Source: Planoprotostelium fungivorum (taxonomy: Eukaryota > Evosea > Variosea > Cavosteliida > Cavosteliaceae). Taken from it: a stretch of DNA of 64,000 bases. Of the stretch, positions 36,594 to 46,916 are shown piece by piece. The stretch lies in contig MDYQ01000107.1 of NCBI GenBank assembly GCA_003024175.1, positions 94,516-158,515 of the forward strand. The letters are read 5' to 3'. The position numbers were made by a program, and so were the translations under genes. Below the pieces are notes generated by a model. The model was not told where the DNA came from. It saw only the letters and a list, made by a program, of their open reading frames with translations, and did not search any database. How positions within the stretch are numbered: position 1 is the stretch's first letter; each line of letters opens with the position of its first letter.

Positions 36594-37536
36594 ATGGGTC
36601 ACGGAGTTGTACCGATCGATGAGCCCGCTCTAGCTCGCATTCAACTTCAACCGAAGGCATCGAAACTGTTGGGCGTGGACCGCTCGCAATTGAAGGTGAT
36701 GGATAGACTGGGATTGGACCCTCAACAGTTGCTCACCGCCAGAGAAGAGCAATTGGATCACTCTGAAGCTCTTACGAGGAGGTACGGAATCGTTTTGGAA
36801 TGCAACATAATTCTTCAGATGGATTGACTCGTTCCAGAGAGAGGGAGCAACAAGCATGGCAACTTCATCGCCCTTGTGCTAAGGCTCGCGCGATGCTCGG
36901 CTTCAATCCTTCCGATAGAAAGGCCATGGACATTTTGGGCATCGATGACTCCGCTCTTCAGCGCGCTAAACGCCTCCATTCCCTTTTAGAGTACACAAGA
37001 TCGAGACCTCTCGATTCTCTCCCTGCGTGAGGATTTCTTCTTATCCGTTTCAGTCGCAGAGTTCTAACGCCCGTGCAGAGGTTTAGACAGAAAGAGATTG
37101 AGAAAGGCCTTCCAGTGGTTGGGCATTGCACCATCTCAACGAAAAGTCATGGATCGTCTTGGTCTGGACGATTCAGATCTCAGACGTCTCCAAAAAGAGG
37201 TGATTGTCCATCTGCTGCTCACATTCGATCGAATCCATCCCTCATGTCCATTCTCTTATGTGACACAGGAGGATCAACGATACCTCGAGTTTTGTGAGCA
37301 AGAGAGAAGGACAGAGAGATACATCCATAGAAAGGATGCACAGAAGGCATTCAGAAGGCTGGGTGAAGACCCTGTAGTCCACAAGTTGAAGCATCATCTC
37401 GGGGTAGAGAAGGCACAGATCGAGAGACAAGTGAGGAGATGCACGACCGTCGCGCGAGACTGACCGTGATGAACAGGTCTATGTCCAGATGGGATTGCCT
37501 CTGTGCGACAACGAGCTGAAAGCAGAACAAAGATGA
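36594..37536 (+). CDS. novel 'LGxDxxxxxVMDxLGLD' repeat protein
   Basis: Spliced exons encode four related units of roughly 60 residues, each centred on a short motif: KASKLLGVDRSQLKVMDRLG (LDPQQL follows), KARAMLGFNPSDRKAMDILG (IDDSAL), KAFQWLGIAPSQRKVMDRLG (LDDSDL) and a more diverged KAFRRLGEDPVVHKLKHHLG (VEKAQI). Between them are charged helices (EREQQAWQLHRPC, EDQRYLEFCEQERRTE). Each repeat looks like two helices with a turn at LGxD. I know no named family with this motif. Unit borders partly coincide with introns (36790s, 37027, 37200), suggesting exon duplication. Ends LKAEQR-stop. No signal or membrane segment. Confidence 0.6.
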
Positions 37537-37694
37537 AATGAGAAAATGTATATATAAAGAGGAAAGAAGTAGATGGTGTTCGAGGTGTCCACAGAATCAG
37601 ACGCAGTCCAATCCATGTTCATCTGAAATCATGATGTTTGAATTTAAAGATTCTCCCGCCAGTTCGTGTTTTCAATCCCGAACATCGATGGATC

Positions 37695-40419
37695 ATGTTG
37701 CAGACACCAGTGGAAGACAGAAGAATACGTAGGTTGGATGAGGAAGTCATCAATCGTGTGGCTGCAGGGGAGATTCTGCACGGACCGGTCAATGCAATCA
37801 AAGAGATGTTGGAAAACAGTTTGGATGCAGGATCGACCCAGATCAACATCACTGTTACAGATGGAGGAGTGAAGATGATCCAGATTCAAGACAATGGACA
37901 TGGCATCAAGGTGATTCGACAGAGTCGACAGGATCTTAAACATGAGTTAGAAGGAAGATCTTCCTCTCGTATGTGAACGATTCGCCACTTCCAAACTTCG
38001 AGAATTTGAAGATCTATCCTCTATGACGACATTTGGCTTCCGTGGAGAGGCATTGGCCAGCATCAGCCACGTCGCACACGTCACTATCACTTCGATGACG
38101 AAAGATAGGCCATGTGCTTTCAGGTACTAACATGCTGACCATACGATGATCATCTGACCCATGAAATAAGATGCCAGTACGCTAGCGGAAAGATGATCTC
38201 TGATCCTAAAGCCACCGCTGGATTAGTCGGCACCACCATCCACATCGAAGATCTCTTTTACAACTGTCTATCTCGCAGAAAAGGATTGGGCACATCATCA
38301 GAAGAATTTCACAAGATATCAGACGTGAGCCCCTCACATCTCATCTTGTTTCAATGACCATCCATCTCATCTCACACGATGTCCAGATGGTCTCACGATA
38401 CGCCCTGGCGAATCCATTCGTCTCCATCTCTCTCAAAAAGGTGATGTTTCCCATCCTCCCATCTCATCTCCATCATCCATCCCTTCTCATCTTCTCAGAT
38501 GGGTTCGAAGACGCCCGCCGTGTGTACCTCGGGAAGTGGAGTGGTGTCTAACAACATCGGCGCACTATTTGGCGCGGACATTTCACCCGATCTACTTCAC
38601 GTCCACTACGAGGAGACCACCCTCACGACAAGCACGGGTACCGCCACCTTCGAGGCTGAGGTGAACGATGGTCGACACCACGCGGTCGACATTTCAGAGT
38701 CGATGTCTCCTCACGGTCAACAGATGTACGCTACGAATCCGAATTATAATTCGAAGAAGAACATTTTTGTCTTGTTCATCAACGAACGGCTGGTGTCATC
38801 CACCACCATCAAGAAGGGTCTATTGTCCGTCTACAATGAGTATCTTCCCAGGGGCACACATCCCTTTCTCTACGGTGATCACGACATCGTGATGACGTGT
38901 GATGACATCATCAGTGAAATTGAAGGTACCACCTCAGAGTGTGGACGTCAACATCAACCCAACGAAATCTGAGGTGAATCTCTAAATATCTTCACGTCTG
39001 ACAGCCACAGGTGAGGATGTTACACGAGCAAGACATCATCGCTGCCCTCCGTACACGTCTCAACGACAACCTTCTATCCTGTGGTACCAGTCGGACCTTC
39101 AACAGTAAGGTGATGGATCGGCTCGTTGTAGAACGATCCGTTCACCGAAGCAGAGATGCGATATGGTGGACAAGGCGGAATACCTGCGAGGAGAGGTGGA
39201 GCTCACGAAGAAGAGATCGAGTCTTCGACCCAGTAAGAAGATCAGAACGGATGATAAGAGCAGACGATTGGGAGAATTCCCTCCCTTCTCAGATGCCTCT
39301 CCCTTCCTCGAAACGGCTCGAGCCAAGGTGAGCCTCTATGAATCTTCTGAGATCTTTCTGAACATTTTCCACGATATTTCCTTCGTTCTGTACATTTCTC
39401 ACATGGAAGCAGAATAAGGAAGAGACGTTCGAGAGGGTAGAAGGTAGGCTAGAGAGTGTCAACCATCTGGTCCATTCGTTCACAAGCCAGATCAACACCG
39501 GTGAGGGTGATGACGTCATCACACGTCATCACACGTCATCACACGTCATCACACGTCATCACACGTCATCACACGTCATCACACGTCATCACACGTCATC
39601 AGGGTTGTCCGACATCTTCTCCTCTTCCGTCCTCGTCGGTCTCGTCGATTCAGAATTCATCGCTCTACAACACAAGACGTACCTCTACCTGGCCAACCTG
39701 AGACATCTCAAGTGACAACACCGACGTAGTCTATCATTCTGACGTCAGCAGGACCCTCTTGTTCTATCAGCAGATTCTCGTTCGTTTCTCGAAGCTGGAT
39801 GATATACATCTAGGGGAGGGACTACCTGTGAGAGGTCTATTGCAGGAATATAGAAGACATGCATCTGTGGAGGGTGAAGGAGAGATGGAGACATTAGAGG
39901 ACATGTATGTACGTGTCTTCTGTGATGAAACAAAGAGAGATATGTTGTCCGAATATTTCTCCATCGAGGTGGGACCGTCCATCTATAACGAGACCGACGA
40001 GCGTTGTAGATCGACGAGGAGGGAATCTTGAAGAGGTTACCTCAGATCGTTCCTGGACATACGCCACCGTTCGATCTACTTCCCGCCTTTATTTACAGTC
40101 TGTGTCTCGATGTAGATTGGACGGAAGAGCTGAGGTGCATCGACAGCCTGACCAGAGTCATCGCAGAGTGGGAGAAGGATTTTGGCGGGAGATCTGAAGA
40201 TGAGGACAGATTCTACGCGGGAGAGAGGGCGGAGGAAGAAGAAGAGAAGGTGGTGGAGAACGTTCTCTACCCTGCTATCAAGTCTGTTCTCAAGGTGCAT
40301 GATGTTGATGGAGATGAGCTTCTGAACGTGAGCAGCCGACAGAAGAGTTGATTGAGAATCGTTCCATCTTGCAGATTGCTTCTATGGAGAAATTGTATAA
40401 AGTGTTTGAGAGGTGTTAA
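37695..40419 (+). CDS. MLH1: DNA mismatch repair protein MLH1
   Basis: [19 protein letters not shown] is followed by the GHKL ATPase motifs: [22 protein letters not shown] (Mg-binding Glu/Asn), [11 protein letters not shown], and [20 protein letters not shown] after an intron. The transducer domain follows ([18 protein letters not shown]), then a variable linker. The C-terminal domain ([27 protein letters not shown]) ends in the diagnostic KLYKVFERC-stop. MLH1 pairs with PMS-type partners in MutL-alpha. About 14 introns. One (39501-39602) is filled by a 10-bp minisatellite, and another (39969-40009) carries the palindrome element shared with the SLC25A44-like gene. Confidence 0.9.
39521..39600. 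repeat. 10-bp minisatellite (acacgtcatc) x 8
   Basis: Eight perfect copies plus a diverged first unit (tgacgtcatc, 39511-39520), filling most of an MLH1 intron. Confidence 0.95.
39981..40011. repeat. intronic inverted repeat ATCTATAACG...CGTTGTAGAT
   Basis: 10-bp arms (one G-T) around AGACCGACGAG; the right arm supplies the GTTGTAG acceptor of the MLH1 intron. Confidence 0.8.
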
Positions 40420-40540
40420 TTCTCCTCTGGTATCCATCCAGGAGAATAAGATTCTCGTATCTTTTAAAATCAATCTACAAACAGAAGATGCAGAGCGATC
40501 GGGGGGATATAGATCTATAGCAGGTCAATAGAGGAGTCAA

Positions 40541-40589
40541 ATTCTGAACGACTCCGTGTATTTTATTCTGAACGACTCCGGGCATTTTT
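40541..40589. repeat. 24-bp direct repeat
   Basis: Two adjacent copies beginning ATTCTGAACGACTCCG and ending in T-runs, between MLH1 and the ankyrin-type gene. Confidence 0.8.
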
Positions 40590-40662
40590 CTGAGGAACGC
40601 ACCACTGCCTTTCGTCGTCAGATCGGAAGGTGTTTGTCTCATTTCCACATCAGACGCATACC

Positions 40663-42582
40663 ATGGATGAACATACACTCAACGGTATCCTCTCGAGTTA
40701 TGACATCACGTGGCTCATCCTCAAGATGTCGCTGAGCGAGAGAGGAAACAAGGAGAGAAGAGAGAGAACGAGAAAGACTGGCATCGTTACCTTTCGTCTC
40801 ACGTGTCATCTTTGGAAGGACATCGGTGAATCACTTCTCATTCTCGCCCACTCAATCTCCCAGTGAACACCTTCACTGACTCATTTACCTACGACCTGCA
40901 GACCGCCCTGACGAAAAAGCTACAACACTCCATCGGCTTCCTCGTGCAGCTGCGCATCCCTCTCAGAGGCAATCCCCTACAATACATCTTTCGACACTAT
41001 GATTTCACACCAGACATCGTCAACATCATCCGAATCCTTCTGGACGATCCACAGATCGATCCATCGCTGAACCATCATAGGGGCCCTGCGAGAAGCTTGC
41101 AAGAGACAATACACCGAGGTCATCAAGATGCTGTTGGCCCACCCCAGAGTCGATCCATCAGCACGAGACAGCGAGGCCATCCGTGTGGCCTCCACCCAAG
41201 ATGATGAAGACGCCGTACGATTGCTCTTGGAGGACCCTCGTGTGGACCCATCTGCCAACCACAACGAAGCCATCCGAAAGATATCCATGAACAGACGCGA
41301 TCGTTCATGGAGGACGATGAAGCTTCTATTGGCCGACGCTCGCGTGGACCCATCAGCGGAAGACAACGAGGCCGTGATAGAAGCATCTCAGATTGGTGCT
41401 TACAAGAAGGTAGAGTTGCTCTTGTTGGACAGCCGTGTAGATCCATCGGCGCAGAACAATCTGGCTTTACGAAATGCGGCAATCAACAGACACGACGAAG
41501 TGGTACGGTTACTAATGGCTCATCCTCGAGTGAATGCAAGCGATCGAGACAACGAAGCCATCCGAAGTGCGGCTCGACAAGGTCACAGCAGAGTAGTCGA
41601 TGTACTCCTGAGAGACCCTCGTGTGAATCCATCTGTAAGGGACAACGAGACAATGAGGGAGGCATCTGCAGGAGGACATTATGAAGTCGTACGACTGTTA
41701 CTCGCCGATTCAAGAGTCGATCCATCGGTACGAGATAATGAAGCCATACGAAGGGCATCGATCAGCATGGCCAACTCTGCTCCCGACACGGTGGAAGCAC
41801 TGATGGACGATCCTCGTGTGGATCCAACTGCCAACGACAACGAGGCGATCCGATTGGCATCCGCTTATGGTTACCATGAGATTGTAGATGTGCTATTAGA
41901 CCACCCCAGAGTTGATCCGTCAGCGAGAGACAACGAGGCCTTCCGAGTGGCTATGAAAGAGAGGAGAGATCAAGTAGTTCTACTGCTATCAGACGATGAG
42001 AGGGTCACACCATCAATCGATGAAAACGATGATATCACAGTGGACCTTGGTAGGAGAGACACCGAGGTGGCACGGCTTCTCATCACTTACTTTCACGCGG
42101 ATCCATCTGCCTACGACAACCGCGCCATCGTAGAAGCATCCATCAGAGGGAACCTCTCATTGGTACAATTACTACTGGCTGACCCTCGTGTGAACCCGGC
42201 AGCTCAAGATAACCTGGCTATCTGTAGGGCATCGTCGATTGAGATCGTACGACTTCTCTTGAAAGACCCTCGAGTGAACCCAGCTGCATCCGACAATTTT
42301 GCCCTCCGGTCGGCGTCAGCCAATGGTAACAGGAATAAGGTGGAAGTGCTATTGGCCGATGCCAGAGTCGACCCATCGGAACGAAACAACGAAGCCCTAC
42401 AACATGCAGCCAGATCTGGCAGTAGACAAGTCGTACAGATGTTATTGTCCGATCAACGTGTGGATGATGCATTTGATTACCACGAGATCGCAAGTTATGC
42501 AAGAAGTACTGAGATCTCAGAGGTCCTATTGGCTCATTGGTTGGCCAAAAGAGGAAGTATCCCATCAGTAACGGGAAGATAA
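40663..42582 (+). CDS. ankyrin-type repeat protein (apparent +1 frame break)
   Basis: The N-terminus MDEHTLNGILSSYDITWLIL resembles a degenerate F-box-like head. After one intron it continues NTFTDSFTYDLQTALTKKLQ. About 13 ankyrin-type repeats follow, each like VVRLLLADSRVDPSVRDNEA followed by IRRAS. The first repeat, IIRILLDDPQIDPSLNHH, is in one frame. From ALREACKRQYTEVIKMLL onward the repeats lie in the next frame, and the switch falls at a GGGG run at 41080-41083. The repeats run intron-free to SIPSVTGR-stop at 42582. Such tandem repeats bind proteins and are often expanded in amoeba genomes. The break may be a sequencing error, a real inactivation of the 5' head, or a missed splice. Confidence 0.7.
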
Positions 42583-43270
42583 ATAGTTCAGGCTCTCGCG
42601 ATGTGATGTCTACGGTTATTTGCCATTTTCCCCGAGGAAATCGGCCAAAAAACGAATTAATTAGCGAATTTATATCTTTTTTTATGTTCATGTTCATGGA
42701 TCGTATTCCTCTTTACCTGCAGTGTTTTTGTTCAGATAGCTTCGAGCTACTTTTTACAATTTTATCTTCGATATCCTTATTTTGTGTCCCTTATGTATCA
42801 CAGTAAACTCGAATTTCTCATCACTCTGCTGATCTAGGTGATCTTTTAATGGTGTCGATGGGGGCGATGATGAATTGCTTTTTTTCTCAGATTGTCGCAT
42901 CGGGCAAGTTGAACACCTAGATGATGACAATGACGATCGAAATGATGAAGATGAAAGGTGTGATGACTAACATAATGCGAACAGATTGAATCATCCTCTT
43001 ATTGGCTACTTTTCGCCAAACGTGTGATTTTATCCTGTCCTCATCGATTTGACGTCGCTTTCCATGTGCATCCGCTTTTTCCCTCTCGTCTTCTTCTTCT
43101 TTCCTTATCCTTGAGCACAAAGGAGGGATTCTCCGGTCTTTTCGTTGTGATGGCAGGATGGGACCTGTCAACGAGAAGACCGTGGATCTGTACAGGAGTC
43201 CTAAGTCCGTTATGATTTACCCTCTCATTCCATCTACATTCAAATCATTCTCCTCTCACCTCTCTTCTCA
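42583..43270 (-). other. weakly supported region, possible small tail-anchored protein (42917-43190)
   Basis: Between the ankyrin-type gene and the GST. A minus-strand frame ends in a hydrophobic tail (MLVITPFIFIISIVIVII-stop, stop at 42917) after a charged Lys/Glu stretch (RIRKEEEDEREKADAHGKRR), as in tail-anchored membrane proteins. No ATG is evident at its 5' end near 43190, so an upstream exon would be needed. Otherwise AT-rich and featureless. Confidence 0.3.
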
Positions 43271-43501
43271 TCTTCGCTCCTTCGTCCGAGATCCTCGGTG
43301 GCTTTGAATTTGTAGGGAAGTTGTCCTCTCCCATTCCTTGCAAACGTCGTTCGCGCTATGATCCACGAGAGGACGCCTGATGGCCTGCAGAAAAAATGTA
43401 CGAGAGGAAAGGTCCAGGTGTATCTTCATCAGCGATATTGAGGAGCTCACTTGATAGTCCGTAATATTGATGACAAGCCACACATTATGCTTGAAAGCCA
43501 T
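43271..43501 (-). CDS. possible small protein, two exons
   Basis: MAFKHNVWLVINITDYQ joins across a GTGAGC...CTGCAG intron (about 43385-43450) to AIRRPLVDHSANDVCKEWER, ending TKERR-stop. It is only about 58 residues, with no domain. Listed because the splice signals are good; it may equally be noncoding. Confidence 0.25.
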
Positions 43502-43546
43502 AACACCCTCTTTCGATGTCGGTCCTTTATTGTCAAGCGTGTTCTG

Positions 43547-44233
43547 TCATCTTTCATCGTTGAGGACGTATTCATGTTTCAGATTCTCTCTTGTCTTGAG
43601 ATAAGCCGGTCTCTTCTCGATCCTCTTCAACCACTCCTCGATTCTCTTCCATCTGCCCTCTCCCTTCGATGCGACCACCTTCAGAAGCACGAGCTCGCAT
43701 GAGAAGCACAGGGCGATGTCGGCCGCAGTGAAATCTTTCCCGCAGATGTAAGGGCCCTCCTTCAATGCATCCTCGATCAGATCGAGGTCCTTGTGAATGT
43801 TGATGGACAGAGACTGGGCGATGTGATCTACGGCAGCGGCATCTTCTGGTCGGGAGAACCATTGGTTATAGATGCCCGGGAGAACGTGTAGCATGACTGA
43901 CTCTGAAAAGTCGATCCATCCAATGACTGCCGTTCTCCCTCTGAAGTCCTTGGTTCCCGGCAATAAGACGGAATCAGGTGCATAGCGTTCCAGGATGTAC
44001 TGCATACAATTGCCACTCTCGAAGATGATGAATTTCTCTTGACCTTCTTCTTCCACGACGAGGCAGGGTGATTTGCCGAAAGAGAAGCCCGAGTCTTTCG
44101 ACAGCTCAGGTACAGCTTTCTTTCCATTGATCCGGGAATAGTATCTCTGCTCAACTGGTGCATTGATCTCGTGGATCAGCCAGGAGACACGGAAAGAGCG
44201 TGAATTTTCGAGGTTGAAGAGGGTGACGGTCAT
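43547..44233 (-). CDS. glutathione S-transferase
   Basis: Single exon of about 228 codons. MTVTLFNLENSRSFRVSWLI is the thioredoxin-fold start with a Ser/Arg N-site. SPCLVVEEEGQEKFIIFESG contains the cis-Pro and the glutathione-contacting E-S pair. The helical C-domain has the capping-box-like segment GPYICGKDFTAADIALCFSC, and the end is HEYVLNDER-stop. It conjugates or reduces substrates with glutathione in the cytosol. The lack of introns stands out here. N-terminus and length are normal for the family. Confidence 0.85.
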   Translation of the reverse strand: MTVTLFNLENSRSFRVSWLIHEINAPVEQRYYSRINGKKAVPELSKDSGFSFGKSPCLVVEEEGQEKFIIFESGNCMQYILERYAPDSVLLPGTKDFRGRTAVIGWIDFSESVMLHVLPGIYNQWFSRPEDAAAVDHIAQSLSINIHKDLDLIEDALKEGPYICGKDFTAADIALCFSCELVLLKVVASKGEGRWKRIEEWLKRIEKRPAYLKTRENLKHEYVLNDER

Positions 44234-44645
44234 AATGGTCTGATGTGAATAAATGAGCTGGCCCGACAGGATCAATAGGTCACGTGAAAACACATCACCC
44301 ACGCATTTTCCGAGGCCTTCATCCTTCGGTGACGATACTACGTAAGATCTGATGTCTCACATACTCGCAACGATCATCGCTCCCCACAATCGATCGTATA
44401 TCGCATCTTCCATTATTATCCGAAGCGAACCTCTGTTCTTGAGGTTGACCTTCATAGAAACAGAAGTGTTTCAGAGCAGGATGCCCTCTATTCCATGAAT
44501 CATAGCTGATTGAATATACCCACCTCCTTCACCTGAAATCTCCGCTGTGGAAGATCCCAGTTACGCTCGCGTGGATCTCGTGGAAAATTGCACAAACGAA
44601 AACGCCAGCTGACCACTTTTCAACCAACCAAAACAGACAAACACG
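44234..44645. other. intergenic between GST and GRAM gene
   Basis: About 410 bp between divergent starts; both promoters presumably lie here. No ORF or RNA gene supported. Confidence 0.4.
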
Positions 44646-45436
44646 ATGAACGTTCCATTCAACCCTGCCACCGCCCCCATCGCCTCCACCACCTACGACA
44701 GCAGAGCCGCCACCACTGGTCTGCACGCCCAGCCTGCCCTCTACTCCACATCTGCCGTCCCCAACAACTACGGCACCTACTACCAATACGAGAAAGCACC
44801 CAAGACCGTCATCTCTGGCAGCCACCAGGGTGCTCAGGTGTCTCAGACTCAAGTCCCACAGAAGAGACAAGGATTCTTCGGTAAGGTAGAATCCATCCTG
44901 CACAGAGGAGCCGAGCAGCTCGGCGTCGGTACCGATACACAGAGCCGATGGGCCATGTTCGGCATCAACGAGCCTCTCTTCGCTGAGTTCCCCTGCAAGG
45001 TCGCCAACGGCACCACATACAACCGTGGATACGGATTCGTCTCTGCCAACCACTTCGCCTTCTCTTCTTTCACCGATGGACAAGGACAGGCCATCAAGGT
45101 GAGACGATCGAATCGTTCGACGTCACGATGGATGATTTCTGATACCAATGGCAGTTCCTCATTCCCCTGAGCCAGATCGCCCACATCAACCAGGCCCAGA
45201 GAGTGAAGAGCACCGCCCAGGGTGGACTTGTCTTTGCCCCCATCACATCGGCCGCCATGAGACCCAACGCCCTCCAGCTGATCACCAAGGACAACCAGCT
45301 GCACCAGATCTTTGGACTGAAGCAGACCGACAACGTCTACAATGTTCTGAGACACTCTATGGCCACACAGCAGGGTGCTTACCCCGCCGCTGCCACCGGC
45401 TACCCCGCCGCTGCTGCCCCCACTCATCTGGTCTAA
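44646..45436 (+). CDS. GRAM-domain protein
   Basis: Two exons (intron 45099-45154). A low-complexity N-terminus (MNVPFNPATAPIASTTY) leads to FGKVESILHRGAEQLGVGTD, then a GRAM-like core: INEPLFAEFPCKVANGTTYN, RGYGFVSANHFAFSSFTDGQ, IKFLIPLSQIAHINQAQRVK and LQLITKDNQLHQIFGL. An Ala/Pro/Tyr tail follows (AAATGYPAAAAPTHLV). GRAM domains have a PH-like fold and bind membrane lipids or proteins. Codon use is strongly biased to C-ending codons, suggesting high expression. Similar to plant GEM-type GRAM proteins in layout only. Confidence 0.65.
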
Positions 45437-45688
45437 ATCTGTGTCGTGTCCATATAAACTCAGATCGATCGAAACAATTCATCTCATTTTGGATTGATTT
45501 GATCTTCTGCGTCTGACCGATTCGGTATCAGAAACAGACGCGAGCCGATGATAGAGATGGCGGTGTGTGAGAAGACGCGAGGATTGTGCGGGCAGTGTCG
45601 TTGACGTTGGTGTGATTCAGAATAAACTCGTTCATTTTACAAACGGCCTGAGAAGGATATTTTCCTCTGGCCCTTCAACATCACCACC

Positions 45689-46792
45689 ATGACCGATACG
45701 CAGCAGCGGACAGTATCTCCAAACGGGATCGAAGCAGAAGGAAGTGCTCTACCTCCAACCTCCCTCCCACTATCGGGACAGGTGATGCATCGTAATCCGC
45801 CTCCAAGTATTGGATTTGGAGGTGTTCATTCTGATAATCGAACAGACGGATCAGATTTCAGTCTATCAGAGCATGGTGAAAATGCTGGACGACATATCTG
45901 AGAAGATCACGAAGGCGAGAGAGGCAGCACATAGTACAGAGATGAGAGCCGTATTGAAAGCTTCGAAGATGCCGCTCGGCATAGAAGATATCACAGAGAA
46001 CGAAAAGGGTGCATTTTTTGAAGAGATTATCCACTTTCTGCGACCATTTATGGACGGTGAACATCACAGTGATCACATTGTCTTTTCTAATCGAAGGAGA
46101 TCTGCTGGACCAGAAGGTGCACAATCACGAGCACGGATTACAGACTGTGATCAACCTTTTAAAGAATCACTTTGAGCGTCGAGCAGACGAGAAGAAGAAT
46201 CTGATGAAGTTGATTGGTGTAGAACGACTGGTCGTCCCCACCATTCTCCTCGATCTCCCCGCAGAGATCATCTTGGCCTGTATCCTCTGTCTTCATCTTC
46301 TCTCTCCAATCTATTCTATTCTTCTTCACTCGATCAGACAACAAGATGGAAGAGGAGGATCCATTAGTGGCTGTCTTTCGTCTCCACCCTCTCATCGGTG
46401 AAGAAGTCTACAAATTTGGTCTCTTTCTCGACCGCTACGATACCAACAAAGAGGTGAGCCGATCATCACATCGTCCACGGCCCATGTTCAATCATGTCAG
46501 GTCATCTGTTCTCTCGTGTGGAGTCTCGTGGACAACATGGTTATCTTTCTGCCTCAAGTCGGCTTAAATCCTTATCCCATCTGTTGGCTGTGTGAGAAGC
46601 ATTTTGGAGTCTATACGTGTTCGAAATGTGGCGTAGCCAAATACTGTTCGAAGACTTGCCAAGTTCAAGGATGGACGGTGAGATGATGATGACGATGGTG
46701 TCCATCTGATGATGATGCAGTTGTCACACAAGGCGAAATGTGCAGAGATGCAGCGGCTTGTGAAGGAACATTCTTGTGTGGTGTTCACGTGA
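45689..46792 (+). CDS. MYND zinc-finger protein
   Basis: MTDTQQRTVSPNGIEAEG splices to VFILIIEQTDQISVYQSMVK. Helical segments follow (GDLLDQKVHNHEHGLQTVIN, LLKNHFERRADEKKNLMKL, LVVPTILLDLPAEIIL) and then a C-terminal MYND finger. CWLCEKHFGVYTCSKCGVAK, YCSKTCQVQGW, then LSHKAKC supply the C-x2-C, C-x2-C, C-x3-C and H/C ligands. MYND fingers mediate protein contacts, often with transcription or chaperone partners. An N-terminal helical repeat plus MYND resembles ZMYND10-like or ankyrin-MYND proteins only loosely. Six small introns. Ends SCVVFT-stop, 124 bp from the convergent carrier gene. Confidence 0.65.
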
Positions 46793-46916
46793 AGGAGAGA
46801 GGGCATTGTATCGCAACGATGGACAGGCCTCAGGTAGTGCAGCCTCTGTATATTTTCACATCCCCTGTATAAACAAACTCGTCACTATTGAAAAGATGAA
46901 ACGTCACACGATATGT

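Noticed and set aside
39511-39600. CRISPR-like array
   Set aside because: The 10-bp units are contiguous with no spacers and lie inside an MLH1 intron of a eukaryote.
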